Positions 1 to 7,123 of a stretch of 11,349 nt of DNA are shown one piece after another. The stretch is from NCBI GenBank assembly GCA_900754385.1, contig CAAECP010000256.1, positions 1 to 11,349 of the forward strand, read 5' to 3'. Numbering within the stretch: the first letter of the stretch is position 1; each line of letters begins with the position of its first letter. The notes beneath the pieces were generated by a model. That model was given only the letters and a program-made list of their open reading frames with translations. It ran no database searches and was not told the DNA's origin. The position numbers were made by a program, and so were the translations under genes. Source of the DNA: an uncultured Collinsella sp. Lineage in GTDB: Bacteria > Actinomycetota > Coriobacteriia > Coriobacteriales > Coriobacteriaceae.

Positions 1-1910
1 CCCTGGCTCATGCGGCGCAGGCGCACGATCGCGGCGAGATCCGTATCGGTCAGGATGATATCGGCGACCTCCTTGGCGATGTCGCTTCCACCGCCCATGG
101 CCAGACCAACATCGGCCAAACCGAGCGCCGGCGAATCGTTGACGCCGTCACCCACCATGGCAACGTGGCGTCCCTCGCTCTTAATGCGCTCCACGTACGC
201 GTATTTGTCCTCGGGCAGCAGCTCGGCCTTAAACTCGTCGACGCCCGCCTCGCGCGCAATGCGCTCGGCCGTGCGCTCGGAGTCGCCCGTAAGCATTACG
301 ACATGCTTGACGCCCAGCGCATGCAGGTCGGCGATGGCCTCACGCACACCAGGTTTGAGCGGATCCTCGATACCGAGCACGCCCACAACCGTGCCGTCGA
401 CCGCCAGATACAGCGGCGACAGGCCCTGCATCTGGGACTCAATTTGCTCCTTAATGTCGGACTCGAGCTGCGCGCTCTCGTCCTCAAACACAAAGTGTGC
501 CGAGCCGATAATCGCGCGACGCCCTTCGATGGACGAAGCGATGCCGTGCGCCACAATATACTCGACAGCAGCGTGACGCTCGCGGTGCTCGAGCCCACGC
601 TCGTGAGCAGCGTTGACCACGGCACGCGCCACCGGATGCGGGAAATGCTCCTCCAAGCAAGCGGAAAGGCGCAGGATCTCGTCCTCACTCCAGCCATCGG
701 TGGTGAGCACGCAGGCAAGACGCGGCTGCGCCTCGGTGAGCGTGCCGGTCTTATCAAACACAATGGTGTCGGCCTTGGCAAACGACTCAAAGTACTTAGC
801 ACCCTTGACCATAACACCCATCTTGGCAGCATCACTCATAGCGGTCATGACGGCGACGGAGCCCGTGAGCTTGAGTGCGCACGAATAGTCGACCATCAGC
901 GCCGCCGAGGTCTTGATGAGGCTACGCGTGGTGAGTGCAACCAAGCCCGCGAGCAGGAAGTTCCACGGGACAATCTTGTTGGCGAGGTCCTCCATATGCG
1001 ACTGGCCCTCGGACTTGAGCGAATCGGCCGTCTGTACGAGCGAGACGATCGAGCGGAGCTTGGTCTGAGCCGTATTGGCGCGCACGCGCACCAAGATGCT
1101 GCCGTCCTCCACGACGGTGCCGGCGAACACGTCGTCGCCCACGCTGCGCTCGACGGCCAGCGGCTCGCCGGTCAGGGTCGCCTGGTTGACCATAGCGCTC
1201 CCCTGCTCGACCACGCCGTCGATGCAGATAGACATGCCGGTGCGCACGGCGACCAGATCGCCGGGCTCAAGCTCGGTGGCGGCAACGCTTACCTCGGTAT
1301 CGCCGACGACCTTTTGCGCCTTGTCGGGCACATCGAGCAGCGAGTTGATGAGCTCGTTTTCGCTCATGGCGCGGGTGTAGTCCTCGAGCAACTCGCCCAC
1401 ATTAAGCAGAAACATTGTCTGGCCCGCGGTGTCAACATCACGCTTGACGAACGAGATGCCGATGGCCGAAGCGTCGAGCACAGGAACGGTCAGGCGCGGC
1501 TGCGCCAGCTCATGAAGGGCAGCGCGCAAAAATGCCATGTAACCGGCCACGACAAAGATGGCACGCAGCGGCGTAGGCAGGAACCAGCGACGTGCGTAGT
1601 GGGCGCCGATAAGCGTGGCAAGATCCATGACGAGTTTGTGCTTGCGCGGCTCGAGTTGCATCACGTAGCCCGACTTGGCATCGGCAATGGCCTGAGCGTC
1701 AAGCGCACCGACGGCGGCCAGCACGGCATCGCGGCGCGACTCGTCGTATTCGAGCGCCATCTGACCAATGCGGCCATACACGCGCACCTTGTGCACGCCG
1801 TCGATATCGCCGCTGAGCTTTAGAAGCGCATCGAGATCGCTCTCTGGCACAGGACCCGCCAATTGAAGACGGGTCCTGCCGGGGATCTCGCTAATAATCG
1901 AGAATCTCAT
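1..1910 (-). CDS. Heavy-metal-type P1B P-type ATPase, C-terminus cut by window edge
   Basis: An ATP-driven metal pump of the inner membrane; the 636 N-terminal residues are present. The start is the ATG at 1910, 18 nt after the stop of the DUF6110 gene, with only a weak AGG upstream. Residues 1-75 form an HMA_2-like domain (GRTRLQL near the start) without the CxxC metal site. Hydrophobic segments lie near 112-130, 140-157 and 160-180, then about 320-349. The actuator TGE loop is T247-G248-E249. The phosphorylated aspartate is D386 in DKTGTLT, the P1B-specific HP pair is H425-P426, and the hinge GDGVND is 587-592. The membrane metal motif, CPC or SPC in the usual subfamilies, reads Y-S343-C344-A-L with no proline, so the substrate metal cannot be named from the motif. 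The last two membrane helices would lie off the left edge. P1B class is secure; the metal and direction of transport are not. Confidence 0.93.
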   Translation of the reverse strand, partial: MRFSIISEIPGRTRLQLAGPVPESDLDALLKLSGDIDGVHKVRVYGRIGQMALEYDESRRDAVLAAVGALDAQAIADAKSGYVMQLEPRKHKLVMDLATLIGAHYARRWFLPTPLRAIFVVAGYMAFLRAALHELAQPRLTVPVLDASAIGISFVKRDVDTAGQTMFLLNVGELLEDYTRAMSENELINSLLDVPDKAQKVVGDTEVSVAATELEPGDLVAVRTGMSICIDGVVEQGSAMVNQATLTGEPLAVERSVGDDVFAGTVVEDGSILVRVRANTAQTKLRSIVSLVQTADSLKSEGQSHMEDLANKIVPWNFLLAGLVALTTRSLIKTSAALMVDYSCALKLTGSVAVMTAMSDAAKMGVMVKGAKYFESFAKADTIVFDKTGTLTEAQPRLACVLTTDGWSEDEILRLSACLEEHFPHPVARAVVNAAHERGLEHRERHAAVEYIVAHGIASSIEGRRAIIGSAHFVFEDESAQLESDIKEQIESQMQGLSPLYLAVDGTVVGVLGIEDPLKPGVREAIADLHALGVKHVVMLTGDSERTAERIAREAGVDEFKAELLPEDKYAYVERIKSEGRHVAMVGDGVNDSPALGLADVGLAMGGGSDIAKEVADIILTDTDLAAIVRLRRMSQ

Positions 1911-1928
1911 AGTTTGTGCCTGGGAGCG

Positions 1929-2174
1929 TTACTCGGCTGCCTCGTCAGCAGCGGCCTCGCTCTGGGTGATGTAGGCCGCCTCGGCAACCATGTCATCGAC
2001 ATTGGCCTTGGCCTGCTCGACCATGTCCTGGTAGCAGTTCTTGACGCGCATACCGCACGCAATGCCCTGCACGCAGGCGTTCTTTACCGGAGCGCTGGTG
2101 AGCAGCTTGATGCCGGCCGTACCAAGCAGAAAACCGCCACCGACAAGCAGAGTGTTAAACGTCGACTTCTTCAT
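1929..2174 (-). CDS. Small membrane-anchored DUF6110-type protein, partner of the P1B ATPase
   Basis: An 81-residue protein. The ATG at 2174 is chosen because AGGGAG lies 8 nt upstream; the open frame continues to 2516, but that part runs antisense to the downstream ABC gene and codes nothing recognisable. Residues 6-26 form one Gly/Leu-rich hydrophobic segment. The rest is an amphipathic, Ala/Glu-rich tail with Cys at 34, 40 and 47. The size, the single N-terminal helix and the place just before a P1B ATPase match the small DUF6110 family often found beside such pumps; I recall this link and cannot search it. It is cotranscribed with the ATPase (18-nt gap). A role as an assembly or regulatory subunit, or as a metal donor through the cysteines, is inference. 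Confidence 0.75.
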   Translation of the reverse strand: MKKSTFNTLLVGGGFLLGTAGIKLLTSAPVKNACVQGIACGMRVKNCYQDMVEQAKANVDDMVAEAAYITQSEAAADEAAE

Positions 2175-2190
2175 GTTGCTTCTCCCTTTT

Positions 2191-2222
2191 GCCGCACAAG
2201 CGCGGCATGGTGCCTTAGCACC
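2191..2222 (-). promoter_or_regulatory. Two small hairpins in the leader of the DUF6110-P1B operon
   Basis: Read on the minus strand, GGTGC-TAAG-GCACC (2222-2209) is followed by GCCGC-N6-GCGGC (2206-2191), ending just before the AGGGAG ribosome binding site. There is no U-run, so these are not intrinsic terminators. They could affect translation or mRNA stability, or be chance in GC-rich DNA. Confidence 0.3.
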
Positions 2223-2278
2223 CGAGTTCATTAGTTTGCTCGAGTACGCTTTTGAGACTAGTTTAGTCGAACTATTAT

Positions 2279-2296
2279 GGTCAACCAAAGTTAACC
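2279..2296. promoter_or_regulatory. Operator-like dyad upstream of the DUF6110-P1B operon
   Basis: An 18-bp imperfect palindrome of the form GGTYAAC-N4-GTTRACC, about 105 bp upstream of the DUF6110 start. On the minus strand it contains TTGACC, which resembles a -35 box, but I find no good -10 at the right distance. A second short dyad, GACTA-GTT-TAGTC, lies at 2256-2268. The half-site GTTAACC recurs twice in the ABC/AraC control region. A repressor or metalloregulator site is possible; nothing here proves it. Confidence 0.3.
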
Positions 2297-2321
2297 TTTT
2301 GGAAACTATGCGGGTGAACTC

Positions 2322-2354
2322 AATATGACAAAGGGACTGCCCCTTTGTCATATT
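2322..2354. repeat. REP-like palindrome, copy 1
   Basis: A perfect inverted repeat with 14-bp arms (AATATGACAAAGGG and its complement at 2341-2354) around a 5-nt loop. It begins 1 nt after the stop codon of the downstream ABC gene. Its 25-bp core (2326-2350, minus strand) matches 23 of 25 bases of a second intergenic copy at 8624-8648 (plus strand), so it is a dispersed repeat rather than a private terminator. No run of T follows it. It may still end or stabilise the ABC transcript. Confidence 0.8.
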
Positions 2355-2355
2355 C

Positions 2356-4113
2356 CTACAGCTGCCAGTCCGCCGCCTCCTTTTGCAACGCAACCATGCG
2401 GGCGAATTCTCCACCTGCCGCCTTGAGCTGCGCCGGAACGCCTTGCTCGGCAACCACACCATCCTTAAGCACAACGATTTTGTCGGCATTTTCCACCGTG
2501 CGCATGCGATGCGCAATCACGATAACCGTCTTACCTGTAAGCAGGCGGGAAAGCGCCTGCTGAACCACAGTCTCGTTCTCCACGTCCAAGCTTGCCGTCG
2601 CCTCGTCCAACAGCACGATGGGCGCATCTTTGAGCAGCGCGCGGGCGATGGAGATGCGCTGGCGCTCGCCACCGGAGAGCTTGGAGCCGTTCTCGCCAAT
2701 CATGGTGTCATAGCCCTGCGGCATGCGGTTCACGAACTCGTCGCAGTTGGCGGCACGCGCGGCCGCAAGCACTTCCTCATCGGTGGCATCACGACGCCCG
2801 AGGCGGATGTTTCCCATCACCGTGTCGTCAAAGAGCAGCACGTCTTGGAACACAATGGCGTAGTCGCGCAGCAGCACCTCGGGATCAACGCTCGCAACAT
2901 CCACGCCACCCACGGTGACCGTGCCTTCGGTGGCATCCCAAAAGCGCGCGGCCAGGCGGCTCACCGTAGACTTGCCAGAGCCCGAAGGACCGACCAGTGC
3001 CGTGACCTCGCCTTCCTTGGCGGTAAAGCTCACATCGGTAAGAACTTTCTCGCCGGCGCGGCCGTCCTCGCCCGCACCATAGCCAAATGCCACGTGATCG
3101 AACACCACATCATAGCCCACGGGCTCAAACTGCTCGCTGCCCCGCGCCACAGGCTCTTCCATGATGGAACGCATGCGCTTGGCAGACGACTCGGCGGCAA
3201 ACAGCTCGGACATTAACATTAACGCCTGGTCAAAGGGCGCATAGATACGGCTCACCATAAGCAGGAAGGCAAACAGCACCAAAAAGTCGACCTGCCCGGA
3301 GGCGACCATCGCGGCACCCGTGACCAGCGTGGTGGCAATGCCCAGACGCAGGATGGCAAAGGCGGAGTTAACCAAAAGCCCGTTAGCGAGCTCGCCCTTG
3401 GTGGTCTCATGCTCCTCGGCATCGATCACGGCGTTGAGTCCCTCAAGATAATGAGCCTCCTGGTTGGTGGCGCGGATCTCGCGCACGCAATCGAGCGTCT
3501 CCTGGATCGCCTCGGTGACCTTGACCTTCTCGGCACGCACGCGATCGAACACCGGGGTCATGGGACCGCGTGTTAGATACAGCACGGCAAAGGCCACGGG
3601 AATGCTCCAAAACGCCGCAATCGCCAGTTGCCAGCAAAAGAACAGCGATGCCACGAACACAATGGCACTTGCGATGATGGCGCCCCAAAGCTCTCCCAGC
3701 ACGTGGCTGTAGGCGTGCTCCATGGCCTGGACGTCACCCATGATGGTCTCGGTTAAATCGGCCAGATCACGACGACCAAAAAACGACAGCGGCAGTTTGC
3801 GCAAGCGCTCGGCAATCTCCATACGCTGCTTGCCGCACTCCTCGTAAAAGATGCAGTAGGTGTAGTAATACTGCTGCCAGTTAGAGGCAAAGAGCAACAC
3901 GAAAAAGACCAGGAGGCCGCCCACGATCGGCAGCGCATCCGGCAGGTCGGCGCCGGTGGCGAGATGTTCGACAAAGCCGGCCATGACCAAGAATAAAAAG
4001 CCCATGCCGGCCATGGAAATAAGATTGGTGAGCGTGGTCCAGAAAATGCCGCGTTTTACTCCGGCGACGCCTTTATCGGATAGGAAATACTTCTTTTGGA
4101 ATGAGGCGAACAT
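2356..4113 (-). CDS. ABC transporter half-molecule (permease-ATPase fusion), second of a pair
   Basis: A 585-residue type IV (exporter-fold) ABC half-transporter. The membrane domain covers about residues 20-310 with hydrophobic stretches near 24-48, 61-77, 140-180 and 250-290. The nucleotide-binding domain covers about 335-575: Walker A GPSGSGKST at 375-383, Q-loop VFQD, signature LSGGERQR at 479-486, Walker B ending in D503-E504 with a standard ASLD D-loop, and switch H535. All catalytic residues are present. The ATG directly follows the TAA of the upstream ABC gene (TAAATG), and its GGAGG site lies inside that gene, so translation is probably coupled and the two proteins should pair as a heterodimer. 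The family includes drug and peptide exporters and also the siderophore importers YbtPQ and IrtAB; with an AraC regulator next door the latter is favoured, but the substrate is not shown. Confidence 0.93.
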   Translation of the reverse strand: MFASFQKKYFLSDKGVAGVKRGIFWTTLTNLISMAGMGFLFLVMAGFVEHLATGADLPDALPIVGGLLVFFVLLFASNWQQYYYTYCIFYEECGKQRMEIAERLRKLPLSFFGRRDLADLTETIMGDVQAMEHAYSHVLGELWGAIIASAIVFVASLFFCWQLAIAAFWSIPVAFAVLYLTRGPMTPVFDRVRAEKVKVTEAIQETLDCVREIRATNQEAHYLEGLNAVIDAEEHETTKGELANGLLVNSAFAILRLGIATTLVTGAAMVASGQVDFLVLFAFLLMVSRIYAPFDQALMLMSELFAAESSAKRMRSIMEEPVARGSEQFEPVGYDVVFDHVAFGYGAGEDGRAGEKVLTDVSFTAKEGEVTALVGPSGSGKSTVSRLAARFWDATEGTVTVGGVDVASVDPEVLLRDYAIVFQDVLLFDDTVMGNIRLGRRDATDEEVLAAARAANCDEFVNRMPQGYDTMIGENGSKLSGGERQRISIARALLKDAPIVLLDEATASLDVENETVVQQALSRLLTGKTVIVIAHRMRTVENADKIVVLKDGVVAEQGVPAQLKAAGGEFARMVALQKEAADWQL

Positions 4114-5940
4114 TTAAGCCTCCCCTCCCTTCGTGACGGCGTCATCCGCGGCCGCAGCAGTGATCTTCCAGCTCGCGGCCTGTTCGTATTCGGCCCACAT
4201 CTTGGCATACAGGCCCTCTTGGGACAGCAACTCGGCATGGGTACCCGACTCCTGCACGCTGCCCTGGTTGAGCACCACGATTTGGTCTGCGCCCACTACA
4301 GTCGAGAGTCGGTGCGCAATCATAATGACCGTGCGACCCGCCGCCAGCTTGCTAAAGGCGCACTGGATGAGCGCCTCGTTCTCGGGATCGGCAAACGCCG
4401 TGGCCTCATCGAGCACCACGATGGGCGCGTCTTTAAGGATCGCGCGGGCGAGTGCCACGCGCTGGACCTCGCCGCCCGAAAGATATGCCCCGCCGGCACC
4501 GAGCATGGTATTGATGCCCTGTGGGAGCTTGGCCACAATGTCGTCGCACTGAGCTGCGGAGAGGGCCGCACGCACTTCGTCGTCAGTGGCCGTAGGCTTG
4601 GAGGCGCGCACGTTATCGGCAAGTGTTTGCCGGAACAGCTGGTTGGTCTGGAACACGAAGGCGACCTGGTCCATAAGCTCGTGCGGATCCATATCGCGAA
4701 CGTCCACACCGCCTACGAGCACTCGACCCGAGGAAACATCCCAAAAACGCGGGATCAGGCTTGCACAGGTTGATTTACCGCCACCCGAGGGACCCACCAG
4801 GGCGAGGGTGCTACCCGCGGGAACGCTGAAACTCACATGGCTAACGGCAGGTGCTTCGGCACCCTCGTAGGTAAAGCTCACATCCTCAAATCGTACGTCG
4901 CTGCCGGCAGAGTGTTTGGGTTGGGCGGGCACGGAGAGCTGCTTGGAATCCATGACGCTTCGAATACGAGCCAGCGAATCAGCACTCATCTGAGAGGCCT
5001 CGCCCACAAACATGAGCTTGGTCATGGTCGTCGGCACCACGGCCGAAAATATCGCGTAAAACGTGAAGTTGGCCATAAAATGCGCGAAGTCCGTCTCGCC
5101 CGGCGCCAACAGCAACGCCACGGGCAACAGGAATGCCACAAGGCCATTGAGCGCGGTAAGGTTGAGTACCTGCGGACCTCGGCAGAACGTGCCCGCATAG
5201 CTTTGTGCCATGTCCGCGTATTCGGCAATCGCATCGTGGAAGGCCTTGAAGGAGTAGACCGTCTGCTGAAACACCTTGACCACGGGGATGCCGCGTACGT
5301 ATTCGGTGCCGGTCTTGTTCATCTTGACCAGCGCTCCCATGTAGGCCTTCATGAACTCGGCGCCTTTGCCGCTCATCATGGTGGCCATGGCGCCAAACGA
5401 AACGACGACCGAGATGAGGCATGCCGCGCCCAAGCGCCAATCGAGGGCGAAAAGCAGCACGAGCAAGCCCACGACCATGGCGGTGGCGCCTGCGATATCG
5501 GGCAGCATGTGTGCGAGCAGAGTCTCGGTGGAGGCGGCGCATCCGTCTACAATACGGCGCAGCTCACCGGTGGCGTGCGTGTCAAAATAGCCAAGCGGCA
5601 GCTTAAGCAGGTGCTCGCTCGTAGTTTTGCGAATATTGGACGCGCAGCGAAACGCAGACAGGTGCGTGCACATGAGCCCCACGAAATAAGCTACGATGCT
5701 TGCCAGGGCAAAACCCACGGCCCACCAGCCATACATCGCGATATCGGTGGCTTCGCTCCAGTTAGGCGCCACAGCGATCAGGTCGCGCGCGACAAGCCAA
5801 ATGCACACGTACGGACCAAAGCTCAGCAGCTGCGAGAGCGCCGAGAGCGCCATGCCCAAATACGTTAGGAATTTGCGGTCACCGGCATACGCGAGCAACT
5901 CGCCGATGCCTCCACCTTCCCTTTTTGATCCCTTTGCCAT
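4114..5940 (-). CDS. ABC transporter half-molecule (permease-ATPase fusion), first of a pair, YbtP/IrtA-like
   Basis: A 608-residue inner-membrane ABC half-transporter. The start is the ATG at 5940, with AAAGGA 6 nt upstream. The membrane domain is at about 25-330, with a coupling region containing the phrase EYVRGIPVVKVF that I associate with YbtPQ/IrtAB-type proteins. The ATPase domain is at about 350-590: Walker A GPSGGGKST at 383-391, signature LSGGEVQR at 487-494, Walker B ending in D511-E512, and switch H543. The D-loop is unusual: after DEATA it reads FADPEN instead of S-x-LD, whereas the partner protein has the standard form. Both partners keep the catalytic Glu, so both ATP sites may be active. 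Transcription should start in the 5941-6054 region shared with the AraC gene. Iron-siderophore uptake or export is the best guess from family and context; a multidrug or peptide substrate is the alternative. Confidence 0.93.
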   Translation of the reverse strand: MAKGSKREGGGIGELLAYAGDRKFLTYLGMALSALSQLLSFGPYVCIWLVARDLIAVAPNWSEATDIAMYGWWAVGFALASIVAYFVGLMCTHLSAFRCASNIRKTTSEHLLKLPLGYFDTHATGELRRIVDGCAASTETLLAHMLPDIAGATAMVVGLLVLLFALDWRLGAACLISVVVSFGAMATMMSGKGAEFMKAYMGALVKMNKTGTEYVRGIPVVKVFQQTVYSFKAFHDAIAEYADMAQSYAGTFCRGPQVLNLTALNGLVAFLLPVALLLAPGETDFAHFMANFTFYAIFSAVVPTTMTKLMFVGEASQMSADSLARIRSVMDSKQLSVPAQPKHSAGSDVRFEDVSFTYEGAEAPAVSHVSFSVPAGSTLALVGPSGGGKSTCASLIPRFWDVSSGRVLVGGVDVRDMDPHELMDQVAFVFQTNQLFRQTLADNVRASKPTATDDEVRAALSAAQCDDIVAKLPQGINTMLGAGGAYLSGGEVQRVALARAILKDAPIVVLDEATAFADPENEALIQCAFSKLAAGRTVIMIAHRLSTVVGADQIVVLNQGSVQESGTHAELLSQEGLYAKMWAEYEQAASWKITAAAADDAVTKGGEA

Positions 5941-5959
5941 GAGATTCCTTTCTAACGGC

Positions 5960-5988
5960 TTGAGAGTTAACCGTATTCAACTTATCAT
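5960..5988 (+). promoter_or_regulatory. Sigma70-like promoter for the AraC-family regulator gene
   Basis: TTGAGA (5960-5965) and TATCAT (5983-5988) are separated by 17 bp, each matching 5 of 6 consensus bases. The predicted transcript would start near 5995 and leave a leader of about 60 nt before the TTG start at 6055. No equally good promoter is visible for the ABC operon on the other strand; TTGTGT (complement of 6007-6012) with AATGAT 17 bp on is the best weak candidate. Confidence 0.5.
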
Positions 5989-6001
5989 TGATATGTTAAC
6001 C
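5966..6001. promoter_or_regulatory. Paired GTTAACC boxes in the divergent ABC/AraC control region
   Basis: GTTAACC occurs at 5966-5972 and 5995-6001, 29 bp start to start, in the same orientation. The first lies in the spacer of the predicted AraC promoter, the second at its predicted start point. Such placement fits a repressor or an autoregulatory site. Binding by the adjacent AraC protein, or by a metal-dependent regulator, is inference. Confidence 0.3.
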
Positions 6002-6054
6002 AAGGCACACAATCGAGCCAGGCGTGGACGTTTCCGCAAAGGAAGGGGACGCTT

Positions 6055-7059
6055 TTGCAAATACGGCGGGCAGCGACCGACATAACCGAGCTCTACGCAC
6101 CGCAATTTGAGCAGTTTGGCCTGGAGCTTACCGGCAAGGGCGCCGTCTTTACCGGCGAGGTGGCAAACGACCGGGCGCACGGCCGCGCATGGATCATGCC
6201 TCTCTCCCCTGCCTGCATCGTCATGGAGCATTTCATCACCCCGACGCACGATATGTACCTGGCCGAATACACACCCGAGCCATACGCCTGCGTGAGCGAA
6301 GTCAGCGCGCCCACACTTACATGCATGCCCGAGGCTGGCATAACGCCCGCGAACCTCAAACCATTGCATGGACCGTGGCCAAACAATGCCGTTTGCAGCT
6401 TTATCCAAGATAGCTGTGGCGAGGAATTAAGCCCGCTGTTTGCGGGGGAGCTTTATCACTCGCGCTCGGTGCTCTTTTTGCCTGGATATTTTGACGAACT
6501 GGAGCACCGCTATCCCACCGAGTTCGCGGGAATCTTTGAGGCGTTTGCCGAGCCATGGCACGAGGAAGCGACGTCTGCCATCTGCCACACGCTGCGCCGG
6601 ATTAACGAGGAACGCGCCCGCACCGTAGGCGGACGCGTCTATATGCAGGGCATCGTGGAGACCATGGTCGCGGAGCTCGCCTGTTCGCGCGCGGCCCACA
6701 AGCAGGCACGGCAGGCGGCAGGCACACGCGTCAGCATAACCATTGCCGAAGAAGCAACGGCAATGATTGAGCGCACGCTCGACAAAGGCAGACGTATGGG
6801 TATCAACGAGGTGGCCGAGAGGCTCTACACAAGCCGCTCCAAACTATGCGCCACCTTTAAGGCCCAAACCGGCGAGTCCCTGGGCGCCTACATTCGCAGA
6901 CGCCGCATGGAGCGAGCACAGGACCTTTTGGCCGATAGCGCGCTCACGATAGCGCAGGTGGCAGAGCGTCTAGGCTATCCCCAGCAGGCAGCCTTCGCCC
7001 AAGCGTTCAAACAATACACCGGCATGACACCCACGGCTTGGCGAAGCAAGCATCGCTAA
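6055..7059 (+). CDS. AraC-family transcriptional regulator, divergent from the ABC pair
   Basis: A 334-residue regulator. I use the TTG at 6055: it is the only usual start codon between the in-frame stop at 5989 and codon 46, and a strong GGAAGGGG lies just upstream (6041-6048). The N-terminal 225 residues are an effector or dimerisation region I do not recognise, with several cysteines (first at about residue 54). The C-terminal AraC DNA-binding domain spans about 230-334, with the first helix-turn-helix at 248-272 and the second at 297-322. The second has the family pattern LGYPQQAAFAQAFKQYTGM-TP. Divergent placement 114 bp from a YbtP/YbtQ-like pair recalls YbtA and PchR, which sense siderophore complexes. 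Control of the ABC operon and of its own gene is likely but inferred. The leader bases TTCC-GCAAA-GGAA (6032-6044) could partly hide the ribosome binding site. Confidence 0.9.
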   Translation: MQIRRAATDITELYAPQFEQFGLELTGKGAVFTGEVANDRAHGRAWIMPLSPACIVMEHFITPTHDMYLAEYTPEPYACVSEVSAPTLTCMPEAGITPANLKPLHGPWPNNAVCSFIQDSCGEELSPLFAGELYHSRSVLFLPGYFDELEHRYPTEFAGIFEAFAEPWHEEATSAICHTLRRINEERARTVGGRVYMQGIVETMVAELACSRAAHKQARQAAGTRVSITIAEEATAMIERTLDKGRRMGINEVAERLYTSRSKLCATFKAQTGESLGAYIRRRRMERAQDLLADSALTIAQVAERLGYPQQAAFAQAFKQYTGMTPTAWRSKHR

Positions 7060-7123
7060 GGCCCAAGCTCCCTAGCCGTAACGGAGCGATTAATTAGCCG
7101 CCGCCCGTCAGCTCACCCAGGAT

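Noticed and set aside
165..1823. A 552-codon open frame on the plus strand
   Set aside because: It is the antisense shadow of the P1B ATPase. The minus-strand frame carries every P-type motif, and the plus-strand product is a His/Arg/Gly-rich string with no domain.
2175..2516. N-terminal extension of the DUF6110 gene to an ATG at 2516
   Set aside because: It would run across the REP-like palindrome and overlap the ABC gene's 3' end; the ATG at 2174 has its own ribosome binding site and begins a typical membrane segment.
4837..5868. A 343-codon open frame on the plus strand
   Set aside because: Antisense to the first ABC gene, rich in His and Arg, without recognisable domains. The ABC frame is certain.
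5977..6408. A 143-codon minus-strand open frame in the AraC gene
   Set aside because: It overlaps the AraC gene and the shared control region and has no domain.
7067..7087. GCTCC...GGAGC as a terminator between the convergent AraC and AAA+ genes
   Set aside because: Only 5 bp of stem around an 11-nt loop and no T-run on either strand; too weak to call.
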